Shown here: in pieces, positions 8,610 to 15,540 of the stretch
How positions within the stretch are numbered: the first letter of the stretch is position 1
How the letters are laid out: every line of letters begins with the position of its first letter
Assembly (NCBI GenBank): GCA_046760785.1
Contig: JBHIET010000033.1
Coordinates: forward strand, 1-33,933
Source of the DNA: JBHIET01 sp046760785
GTDB lineage: Bacteria; Chloroflexota; Anaerolineae; B4-G1
Direction of reading: 5' to 3'
Length of the DNA: 33,933 nt
The notes under the pieces: generated by a model
The model's input: the letters and a program-made list of their open reading frames with translations, nothing else
What the model was told of the DNA's origin: nothing
The model's database searches: none
Translations under genes and position numbers: made by a program

Positions 8610-9740
8610 ATGACCAGCAAAAGTTTGCCCCTGGCGTTTGTCTCTGCGCTGTTGATCCTGGCGACAGTGTTGGTGGCTTGCTGCCCCACACCGACGCCGC
8701 CACCCACCGAGGAGGCACCACCACCCACTGATACACCCGTGCCCCCTCCCCCAACCGAAGCGCCAGCCGCACTAGGCTCCGAGGAACGCCCCATTCAGGT
8801 CTACTTCGTGCCTTCGGTCGAGGTTGACAACATCATCACCGGCGGCGAGGCCCTGCGCCAGGCGCTGGAGGAGGCCACCGGCCTCAAGTTCGAGGTCTAC
8901 ATACCCACCTCCTACGCCGCCTTCGTTGAGGGCATGTGCGCCGCGCCGGAGGACGCCATGGGCTTCCCCGCCACCTTCGCCTACGTGGTGGCCAACGCCC
9001 GCTGCGGCGTTGACGCGTCCATGATATCCGTGCGATACGGCGATGCCTTCTACTACTCCGGGGTCATCGTCCCCCGCGACAGCGACGCCCAGACCCTCGC
9101 AGACCTGAACGGCTTGACGTGGGCTTACGGCGATACCGTCTCTACCTCCGGCTATATGGTCCCCCAGCTCTGGTTCCCTGCAAGCGGACTCGAGCCGGGC
9201 GCTAGCGTCGCCACGGGCGGGCACAACCAGACTGTTACGTCTGTCTACAACGGCGAGGCCGACTTTGGCACCATCTACTTCAACCCACCTCAGCCAGCGG
9301 AGGGGAGCGAGGTGGAACCGTGGCAGTTCGGCGATCCCGTCGAGCCGTACGCGGACGACGTGGACACGTGCGCGCTGACCGAGGACGGCAAGGACATCCA
9401 GTGCGGTGACTGGTACCCCAAGGATGCCCGCAGAAGCGTCCGGGACACCGCGCCGGACGTGATCCAGAAGGTACGCCTCCTGGCCATCAGCGACCCCATA
9501 CCCAACGACTGCCTGGCCTTTGGTCCAGACTTTCCGGCCGACCTGCGCGCGCAGATCGAGCAGGCGCTGACGGATCTGCAGGAAGACGAGGAGATGTGGG
9601 AGCAGACCCTCAAGTTGATCTACAACTACAATGCCTTGATCCCCACCACCGACGCGGCGTACGACGGGCTCCGCGACTACGTGGAGGCGGGTGGTCTCTC
9701 GATGGACGACGTCGTCGGCATCCTCGAGGCAGAAGAGTAG
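8610..9740 (+). CDS. phnD: PhnD-type ABC transporter substrate-binding lipoprotein
   Basis: A 376-residue binding protein. The signal peptide ends in LVAC, making it a lipoprotein tethered by a Pro/Thr-rich linker (about residues 27-55) typical of Chloroflexota exported proteins. The body follows the PhnD/phosphate-phosphonate-binding plan: RPIQVYFVPS at the start, then ALEEATGLKFEVYIPTSYAAFVEGM, GFPATFAYVVA and a DLNGLTWAYGDTVSTSGYMVPQ ligand-loop region. A strong SD (AAGGAGGAG) precedes the ATG. It is first in the operon with ATPase and permease genes. The family binds phosphonates, phosphite or related oxyanions. No C-P lyase, phosphonatase or phosphite dehydrogenase gene is in the window, so the ligand is open. 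Confidence 0.9.
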   Translation: MTSKSLPLAFVSALLILATVLVACCPTPTPPPTEEAPPPTDTPVPPPPTEAPAALGSEERPIQVYFVPSVEVDNIITGGEALRQALEEATGLKFEVYIPTSYAAFVEGMCAAPEDAMGFPATFAYVVANARCGVDASMISVRYGDAFYYSGVIVPRDSDAQTLADLNGLTWAYGDTVSTSGYMVPQLWFPASGLEPGASVATGGHNQTVTSVYNGEADFGTIYFNPPQPAEGSEVEPWQFGDPVEPYADDVDTCALTEDGKDIQCGDWYPKDARRSVRDTAPDVIQKVRLLAISDPIPNDCLAFGPDFPADLRAQIEQALTDLQEDEEMWEQTLKLIYNYNALIPTTDAAYDGLRDYVEAGGLSMDDVVGILEAEE

Positions 9741-9756
9741 CAGTAAAGCACACTGG

Positions 9757-9790
9757 CTGGGTGGGGGGAACAGCGCTTCCCCCTGCCCAG
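9757..9790 (+). promoter_or_regulatory. Intercistronic hairpin between phnD and phnC
   Basis: CTGGGTGGGGGGAA and TTCCCCCTGCCCAG form a 14-base-pair stem (counting G-U) with a 6-base loop, 16 bases after the phnD stop and without a T-run. Hairpins here commonly protect the upstream mRNA, giving more binding protein than transporter. That function is inferred by analogy. Confidence 0.65.
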
Positions 9791-9822
9791 TCTCTTGCCA
9801 GGCTCCCGCGAGGAGGGTCTGT

Positions 9823-10581
9823 ATGCTCAAGATAGAATACCTCACTAAGGTCTACGACGACGGCACACGTGCCCTGTATGACGTCAGCTTCGAGGTGCCC
9901 GACGGCCAATTCCTGGTCATCATCGGCCTCAGCGGTTCCGGGAAGTCTACCTTGTTGCGCTGCATCAACCGCTTGATCGAGCCTACCGAGGGGCGCGTGA
10001 TATGGAACGATATAGATATCACCGCCGCCTCTCAGGAGGAACTGCGCCTCATCCGCCGTAGGATGGGGATGATCTTCCAGCACTTCAACCTGGTGAAGCG
10101 TTCCAAAGTTATCACCAACGTGCTGGCCGGGCGACTGGGGTATGTCAGCCCGGCCTGGAGCCTGTTCAACCGCTTCCCCAATGAGGATGTGCAACTGGCG
10201 CTAAAGAACCTGGAGCGGGTGGGCATCGCCGACCAGGCTTACAAGCGGGCCGACGAACTGAGCGGCGGACAGCAGCAGCGGGTGGGCATCGCCCGGGCGC
10301 TGATGCAGAACCCGGAACTGATGCTGGTGGACGAACCGGTCTCCGCGCTGGACCCCGCCACCTCGCACTCCATCATGCGGTATCTGGAGGAATTGAACGA
10401 GAAAGACGGAGTGACCATCGTGTGCAGCCTGCACTTCCTGAGCCTGGCGCGGGCCTACGCCGACCGCATCGTAGCCCTCAAAGATGGCATCACCGTCTTT
10501 GACGGCCTGCCCGAGGAGATTGACGACGTCCGCTTCCGCGAGATCTACGGCGAGGAAGCGGAACAGGTGGAGATCAGATGA
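9823..10581 (+). CDS. phnC: PhnC-type ABC transporter ATP-binding protein
   Basis: A 252-residue ABC ATPase. It shows Walker A GLSGSGKST (35-43), a Q-loop in MIFQHFNLV, the signature LSGGQ (146-150), Walker B LMLVDEP with catalytic Glu171, and the H-loop in CSLHFLSLA. The opening MLKIEYLTKVYDDGTRALYDVSF and the HFNLVKR segment are those of PhnC-family ATPases. The start is the ATG after AGGAGGG (9811-9817), not the long open frame reaching back into phnD. Its stop overlaps the permease ATG by four bases (ATGA), implying translational coupling. It should power import from the cytoplasmic face. Confidence 0.93.
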   Translation: MLKIEYLTKVYDDGTRALYDVSFEVPDGQFLVIIGLSGSGKSTLLRCINRLIEPTEGRVIWNDIDITAASQEELRLIRRRMGMIFQHFNLVKRSKVITNVLAGRLGYVSPAWSLFNRFPNEDVQLALKNLERVGIADQAYKRADELSGGQQQRVGIARALMQNPELMLVDEPVSALDPATSHSIMRYLEELNEKDGVTIVCSLHFLSLARAYADRIVALKDGITVFDGLPEEIDDVRFREIYGEEAEQVEIR

Positions 10582-12386
10582 ACAGGAAACCCAGACCCGT
10601 GCTGCGCACTGTCCTCTACGCTGCCCTCATCATCGTTGGTGTTCTCGTCTACGCCTACGGCTGGCAAGTCACCGACATCAACCTGGAAGTGCCGCAGGAG
10701 GAAGACCGACAGGAACAGGTCGTGCGCGCCCTGCGTGGCCTGCTGAGCCCGGACCTGTTTGAGCGAGACAAGCAGAGCCAGGTGGCCTATGCTCACTTCC
10801 TGGTGCCCTGCGATGATGGCCCGCCCACCCAGCCCGAAGTCGCGGAAGGCCAACCCTACATCGTACTTTCCCCCGACTGCGGGGCGGCCAATGACGAGAT
10901 CGCCATCGAGGTATTCAACTTCCACCCCTACAGCGACGGCTTCGTCCGCTGGACGCCGCCCGGCCGCAGCACGCGGACCCTGAACAAGTTCAGGACTGAC
11001 GGCGATGGGCATTTCAGGAGCAGTAAACTCAGGGTTCCCACCGTGAGCGACAGCGACGATCCACAGATCATCGAGGTCGAGGTCGAGTGGCCTGTGGGCA
11101 CGCCGCGCCCCAGCGAGGCGCTCAAGATCACCATCGAGCGCATGATCGAGACCATCTTCCTGGCCCTGATGGCGACCACGTTCGCCATTATCGCCGCCAT
11201 CCCGATCAGCTTCATCGCCGCCTACAACCTGATGCGCCAGATACGCACGCCCTTGGGGGGGGTGCTGGCAGCGCTATTGCCCCTCCCCATCGGCTGGATA
11301 CTGGGCCGGCAGGCCCTCTACCCGGTGAGCGATTTCGCTCTCAGCCTGGGCAACAACGGCTGGTTTGGCATCCCTGTTCTGGCCGTGATGGTCGCCGGCC
11401 TATACTTCACAACCACGAAGTATATGCCACGCACCGGCTTTATCTCCTCCCTGTGGCTGGCTGGCCTGGTACGCTATGTGCAGATGATCGTTCTCATCAT
11501 CCTATTCCTGTTTACGAGTGGTATCATCTCCGGAATCGGGACACAGGTTAGCTTGATCCTGGGCGGCGTGATGAGCAACATCCTGGGCACGCTGGCTGAC
11601 CTGCTGGGTTTGCTGCTGCCCGTTTTCAGTGGGTTGGGTGGTGTGCTCATCCTGGGCTCCCTGGCGAGCACCTTGTTAGATGCCCTTCTCGATCGCGTCA
11701 ACAACGCCTTTGTCCAGCGCGCATTGGGCCTGGCGCTAGGCGCGCTGGCCGGCGGCCTGCTTCTCTACCTGGCTTACCGCGGCGTCAACAACTTCTACAA
11801 CCCTGGCGAGCCGGTACCCTTCACCGTCCACTTCACCGTCGCTGGAGCCGTGCTCGGCGGCGGCCTGGGGCTCTTCCTGCGGGCCGACTATCCTCTCCCG
11901 GTCGGGCTGCTCATCTACTACACCTCGCGGACCATCCTCAACGGTCTGCGCTCCATCGAACCGCTGATCATGGGCATCGTCTTCGTCATCTGGGTGAGCA
12001 TCGGCCCCTTTGCCGGCGTGTTGGCTCTCACGCTCCACTCCATCGCTGCCCTGGGCAAGCTCTACTCCGAGCAGGTGGAGAGCATTGACCCCGGCCCCAT
12101 CGAGGCCATCACCGCTACCGGTGCCACCCGGTTGCAGACCATCATCTACGGGGTCGTGCCTCAGATCGTGCCTCCCTACATCGCCTTCACCCTCTATCGC
12201 TGGGACATCAACGTGCGTATGTCCACCATCATCGGCTTCGTCGGCGGCGGGGGCATCGGTTTCGTCCTCCAGCAGTGGATCAACCTGCTGCAGTACCGCC
12301 AGGCTGGCGTCGCTGTACTGGCTATCGCCATCGTCGTGGCCGCGCTCGACTACGTCAGCGCCCAGGCGCGGGAGAGGATCACCTAG
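10578..12386 (+). CDS. phnE: Enlarged PhnE-type ABC permease
   Basis: A 602-residue membrane protein, about twice the usual PhnE length (roughly 260-290). One transmembrane segment at the N-terminus (about 10-30) is followed by some 155 residues of soluble, probably extracytoplasmic domain with two Cys (PCDD and PDCG) and beta-rich character. A multi-pass region follows. The last third is a standard PhnE half-transporter: YYTSRTILNGLRSIEPLIMGIVFV, the coupling EAA loop EAITATGATRLQTIIYGVVPQ, and the conserved IIGFVGGGGIGF. One permease gene may form the homodimer. The extra domain and extra helices in the middle (about 215-400) have no assigned role. Translationally coupled to phnC. Confidence 0.9.
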   Translation: MNRKPRPVLRTVLYAALIIVGVLVYAYGWQVTDINLEVPQEEDRQEQVVRALRGLLSPDLFERDKQSQVAYAHFLVPCDDGPPTQPEVAEGQPYIVLSPDCGAANDEIAIEVFNFHPYSDGFVRWTPPGRSTRTLNKFRTDGDGHFRSSKLRVPTVSDSDDPQIIEVEVEWPVGTPRPSEALKITIERMIETIFLALMATTFAIIAAIPISFIAAYNLMRQIRTPLGGVLAALLPLPIGWILGRQALYPVSDFALSLGNNGWFGIPVLAVMVAGLYFTTTKYMPRTGFISSLWLAGLVRYVQMIVLIILFLFTSGIISGIGTQVSLILGGVMSNILGTLADLLGLLLPVFSGLGGVLILGSLASTLLDALLDRVNNAFVQRALGLALGALAGGLLLYLAYRGVNNFYNPGEPVPFTVHFTVAGAVLGGGLGLFLRADYPLPVGLLIYYTSRTILNGLRSIEPLIMGIVFVIWVSIGPFAGVLALTLHSIAALGKLYSEQVESIDPGPIEAITATGATRLQTIIYGVVPQIVPPYIAFTLYRWDINVRMSTIIGFVGGGGIGFVLQQWINLLQYRQAGVAVLAIAIVVAALDYVSAQARERIT

Positions 12387-12424
12387 GGGAGACTAGCGAC
12401 ATTCTGCGTGAAGGCAGCTTACAA

Positions 12425-12467
12425 GCCCCCCCTTCCCCACCCCCGCACAGGGGAGAGGTTGGGGGGT
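12425..12467 (+). repeat. GC-rich palindromic repeat, intergenic copy
   Basis: A C-run, ACCCCCGCACAGGGGAG, then a G-run. Same orientation and layout as the four copies inside the VWA gene (30396-32324). It lies in the 101-base gap between phnE and the first GT2 gene. Confidence 0.7.
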
Positions 12468-12487
12468 TTGGTTAAGACGACCCTATT

Positions 12488-13414
12488 ATGTCCGACTTGG
12501 CCGTCGTGATCGTCAGTTGGAACGTGCGGGAACTGCTCGTGACCTGCCTACGTTCCCTGACCGTAGACATCGAGCAATCCGGCCTGGAGGCCCAGGTCTG
12601 GGTGGCGGACAACGGTTCCTCCGACGGCACGCCGGAGATGGTGTCGAGGGAGTTCCCAGACGTTCACCTCATCGCCAGCCGGGAGAACCTGGGCTTCGCT
12701 GCCGGAAACAACCTCGCCCTGAAAGCCATCCTTCAAGAGACGCAACACGCAACACGCAATACGCAATACTTCTGGCTCCTGAACCCGGATGCGGAGGTGC
12801 TGCCGGGGGCGACGGCGGCGCTTCTTTCGGCATTGGAGACCTATCCCCAGGCAGGGTTGGCTGGAGCAAAACTCCTCCACCCCGATGGCTCTCTCCAGCA
12901 GAGTGCCTTTCGCTTCCCCGGCCTTACGCAACTGGCCTTCGACCTCTTCCCCCTCCCCGCCCGCCTGTACGATACCCCCCTCAATGGCCGCTACCTGCGC
13001 CGGCTCTACGAGGGTGAGGCTCCCTTTCCGGTAGACCATCCCCTGGGGGCGGCGATGATGGCGCGGATGGAGACCATCGCAGACGTGGGACTGCTGGACG
13101 AGGGCTTCTGGATGTACTGTGAAGAGATTGACTGGTGCTGGCGCATGCGCAAGGTGGGCTGGCAAGCCCTTTGCGTACCCACTGCTCAGGTGGTCCATCA
13201 CGCCGGCCAGTCCAGTGGTCAGGTCCGTATTCCCTCCTTTGTGAACCTCTGGACCAGCCGCGCTCGGCTCTACGCGCGCCACCACGGGCCGATCACGCAC
13301 CGGCTGGCGCAGGCACTGGTCCGCGCCGGCATGCGACGGCGGATGCGCGGGGCTTCCTCAGAGATGGTCTCTGCCTGCCAGCAGGTCATCCGCGCCTGGG
13401 AGACGATTCGATGA
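12488..13414 (+). CDS. GT2 glycosyltransferase, rhamnosyltransferase-like
   Basis: A 308-residue family 2 glycosyltransferase with a GT-A fold. It begins SDLAVVIVSWNVRELLVTCL, with the nucleotide-binding block VADNGSSDGTPEMV and the metal/sugar-nucleotide motif NPDAE in place of a strict DxD. GLLDEGFWMYCEEIDWCWRMRKVGW is the acceptor-site signature (ED-x-DWCxR) of the WbbL/rhamnosyltransferase group. Residues ETQHATRNTQYF in the loop before the NPDAE strand come from four tandem heptamers (12740-12767) and are probably an expansion. No clear SD precedes ATG 12488. Its TGA overlaps the next GT2 start (ATGA). The pair probably builds a surface glycan or glycolipid. Confidence 0.9.
   Translation: MSDLAVVIVSWNVRELLVTCLRSLTVDIEQSGLEAQVWVADNGSSDGTPEMVSREFPDVHLIASRENLGFAAGNNLALKAILQETQHATRNTQYFWLLNPDAEVLPGATAALLSALETYPQAGLAGAKLLHPDGSLQQSAFRFPGLTQLAFDLFPLPARLYDTPLNGRYLRRLYEGEAPFPVDHPLGAAMMARMETIADVGLLDEGFWMYCEEIDWCWRMRKVGWQALCVPTAQVVHHAGQSSGQVRIPSFVNLWTSRARLYARHHGPITHRLAQALVRAGMRRRMRGASSEMVSACQQVIRAWETIR
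12740..12767 (+). repeat. Heptamer tandem repeat inside GT2 gene
   Basis: Four copies of ACGCAAC/ACGCAAT in a row, translated as THAT-RNTQ-type residues within the glycosyltransferase. Confidence 0.85.
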
Positions 13415-14163
13415 GCGTGACTGCCATCGTCTGCGCTCGGGACGAGGAGCACAACATCCTGGACTGCCTGGAGAGCCTGGTCTGGGCGGACCGGCGGGTT
13501 GTCTTCCTCGACTCCCGCACCACCGACAGGACGGCGGAACTGGCCCGCCGGGCCGGCGCGGAGGTGATGCAGCATCCCTTCGAGCACTACGCTCAATTTC
13601 ACAACGCGGCGATGGAGCGGGTGGAGGCGGAATGGATCTTCTTCGTGGACGCCGACGAGCGGGCCACGCCGGAACTGGCGGAGGAGGTGCGCTCAGTGAC
13701 GGACGGGACTCACGAGGAGGTAGCATGGGCCGTGCCCCGCCACAACTACATCTTTGGCCGGCTCACGCTGGGGGCGGGCTGGTATCCCGACTACCAGTCG
13801 CGTCTGCTCCTGCGCGGTCGTGTGCGCTGGGAGCGGCCCGTGCACGAGGTGATCGTGACAGACGGGCCGGAGGGGTACTTAAAGAACCCCCTCATCCACT
13901 ACAACTACGCCGACCTGGCCGACTTCATCGCCCGGCAGGAGAAGTACACCGATATAGACGCCGGTATTCTCTTTGAGGAGGGAATCCGTCCCCGCTTCTA
14001 TACACCCTATTCCCAGGTGGTACGCCAATTCTGGTGGCGGTTCGTGACGCTGCAGGGGGTGCGGGACGGACTGCATGGGCTGCGGCTGAGCCTGCTGATG
14101 GCCTACTACGAGGCGGTGAAATACCGGCGGCTGGCCCGGTTATGGCGGGCGACGAATCGTTGA
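13411..14163 (+). CDS. GT2 glycosyltransferase, KdtX/WaaE-like
   Basis: A 250-residue family 2 glycosyltransferase. MSVTAIVCARDEEHNILDCLESL opens the GT-A fold, VFLDSRTTDRTAELA is the nucleotide-binding block, and FFVDADERA carries the DxD metal site. VRWERPVHEVI with the later HYNYADL resembles the SunS/WaaE-like subgroup (beta-1,4-glucosyl or heptosyl transferases). ATG 13411 overlaps the previous stop by four bases, so both enzymes are made from one message and probably act in sequence on the same glycan. The C-terminal ~40 residues are helical and basic and may bind the membrane. The donor and acceptor are not evident. Confidence 0.9.
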   Translation: MSVTAIVCARDEEHNILDCLESLVWADRRVVFLDSRTTDRTAELARRAGAEVMQHPFEHYAQFHNAAMERVEAEWIFFVDADERATPELAEEVRSVTDGTHEEVAWAVPRHNYIFGRLTLGAGWYPDYQSRLLLRGRVRWERPVHEVIVTDGPEGYLKNPLIHYNYADLADFIARQEKYTDIDAGILFEEGIRPRFYTPYSQVVRQFWWRFVTLQGVRDGLHGLRLSLLMAYYEAVKYRRLARLWRATNR

Positions 14164-14188
14164 CGGGGCAAGCCGGGTATGCTATACT
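14160..14188 (+). promoter_or_regulatory. Strong promoter before the two unknown genes and HNH gene
   Basis: -35 TTGACG (14160-14165), 17-base spacer, -10 TATACT (14183-14188) with extended TGC. It sits on the stop codon of the upstream glycosyltransferase and starts a new transcription unit at about 14195. Confidence 0.75.
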
Positions 14189-14216
14189 ATCCAGTGACTG
14201 GTATGATGCCAGGGAT

Positions 14217-14495
14217 ATGCGTCGTCCTTTGAGTGAGGAGGAGTTTGCGCAACTACCGGCGGTGGTAGCTCGCTATCCCCTTGTTGAATTATGCGTCTAC
14301 GGTTATCACGGCCGGACGGTTTGGGGATTCTATACCCGCAAGCTGCCGTTCCAGGAATGGATTCTGACCATCGTGCTGGTGGTTTATGACCCGGCAGCGA
14401 TGGAGATCGTTCACTGTCTGCGACCCAGGCACAAGAAGCGTTATTGTGAGCGCTGGGGAGAGCAGACACGCCTCTTTACCCACGTGAGGTGGTGA
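14217..14495 (+). CDS. Unrecognised 92-residue protein
   Basis: I do not recognise this protein. It starts MRRPLSEEEFAQLPAVVARY; start codons further upstream lie before the expected transcription start of the promoter at 14160-14188. It is beta-rich in the middle (LVELCVYGYHGRTVWGFYTRKL), with a hydrophobic segment ILTIVLVVYDPAAMEIVHCL that is too polar at its ends to be an obvious membrane helix, and a basic tail (RHKKRYCERWGEQTRLF). Two Cys-containing segments are not spaced like a metal site. Only one base separates its stop from the next ATG, so it is coupled to the following unknown gene and the HNH gene. Confidence 0.65.
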   Translation: MRRPLSEEEFAQLPAVVARYPLVELCVYGYHGRTVWGFYTRKLPFQEWILTIVLVVYDPAAMEIVHCLRPRHKKRYCERWGEQTRLFTHVRW

Positions 14496-14496
14496 G

Positions 14497-14955
14497 ATGT
14501 ATATCTACGAGCCTGATTTTGAAGACCCATACCGCGAGTTGGAAGTCTGTATGAACTTCTACCGCGATTTGGTGGGACGTCTGCACTTTTGGGACCTGAT
14601 GGAATTCGTGGCCTACCTGAGCTACCGCGGCGGGGTGGACTGGTCATTGAAGCAATTGGGGCGAGAGAGCGTGGACCAGGCGGTGCTGGCCGAGATCGAG
14701 GAACTGGACGCCAAGCTGCGCGCCAACGCCGACTACCTGGTGAACGAACTGGAACTCTACAAGCACATCTGGCGGGATGAGCCGGAGGAGTACTGGTGGT
14801 GGTATCTGGACGGCGGCAAGCCGGATGGCCCGCTGGAGGCCAGAGAGGCGGTCGGGGAAATGTGCGAACCGGTCGAAGCACCCTCGGTGACAGCGGTGGC
14901 GGAGGAGCGTGCCTCTTACGAGGCGCAATCCCACGAAGAGCAGAGTGACCGATGA
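14497..14955 (+). CDS. Unrecognised acidic helical protein
   Basis: A 152-residue acidic protein I do not recognise. It starts MYIYEPDFEDPYRELEVCMN after TGAGGTGGTGAG and is mostly helical, with aromatic clusters (LHFWDLMEFVAYLSYRGG and YWWWYLDGG). LAEIEELDAKLRANADYLVNELELY looks like a long amphipathic helix. The final 40 residues are low-complexity, Glu/Ala/Ser-rich and probably disordered. Its stop overlaps the HNH start by four bases (ATGA). The tight spacing of three genes under one promoter suggests a shared task with the nuclease, but that is inference only. Confidence 0.7.
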   Translation: MYIYEPDFEDPYRELEVCMNFYRDLVGRLHFWDLMEFVAYLSYRGGVDWSLKQLGRESVDQAVLAEIEELDAKLRANADYLVNELELYKHIWRDEPEEYWWWYLDGGKPDGPLEAREAVGEMCEPVEAPSVTAVAEERASYEAQSHEEQSDR

Positions 14956-15454
14956 ACGAACCTGTTTTGGTACTCAACGGCAATTACGAGCCGATCAACG
15001 TCTGCAACACGAAACGGGCCATGGGGTTGATCCTGGCGGACAAGGCCATGGTGCTGGAGAACGGCAGGGGATTTATTCGCACCGTCTCCTGCGTCTACGA
15101 GCGTCCGTCTGTCATCCGTCTGGTCTACATGGTGCACCGGCCACGCCCTCGAGTGCGGCTGTGCAAGCGGGAGATCCTGCGCCGGGACGGGTATTGCTGC
15201 CAGTATTGCGGGCGAGAGACGGGCCAACTGACAATAGATCACGTTGTACCCCGCCACCAGGGGGACAGCATTCCTGGGAGAATCTGGTGGCGGCTTGCCC
15301 GCAATGCACCCGGCGCAAAGGAGGGCGCACGCTCGCAGAGGCGAGAATGAAGCTGCTGCGCCGGCCCTACGAGCCGCGACCTACGGCGCGGTACCTCTAC
15401 GGGCGCTATGCAGCGGGCAATGGCGTATGGACCAAGTATCTGGAGGGTTGGTAG
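14952..15454 (+). pseudogene. HNH endonuclease interrupted by a one-base frameshift
   Basis: Frame 1 reads VLVLNGNYEPINVCN, then PSVIRLVYMVHRP, CQYCGRETGQLTIDHVVPRHQG: the standard small HNH nuclease with the first Cys pair (C83, C86) and the DH of the active site (D96-H97). At the G-run 15260-15264 the frame becomes nonsense and stops at 15350. The next frame supplies exactly the expected continuation, HSWENLVAACPQCTRRKGG and then RRPYEP, with the second CxxC, down to a stop at 15454. Adding one G (five to six) restores a normal 168-residue protein. This is either a real loss-of-function or phase-variation slip, or a sequencing error. If intact, it would be a zinc-containing nuclease of the type widespread in Chloroflexota and Actinobacteria. 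Confidence 0.85.
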
Positions 15455-15502
15455 AGAATAGAGATGCGACGCGCGTGTGAGGTGCACCGCATCTTAAGAG
15501 TT

Positions 15503-15540
15503 GCTGGGACCGGCCTCGGACTGTGTCCCAGCTCTTTTTT
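15503..15540. terminator. Terminator between convergent genes
   Basis: GCTGGGAC and GTCCCAGC form a perfect 8-bp stem with a 14-base loop, followed on the plus strand by TCTTTTTT. It ends the HNH unit. Confidence 0.75.
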
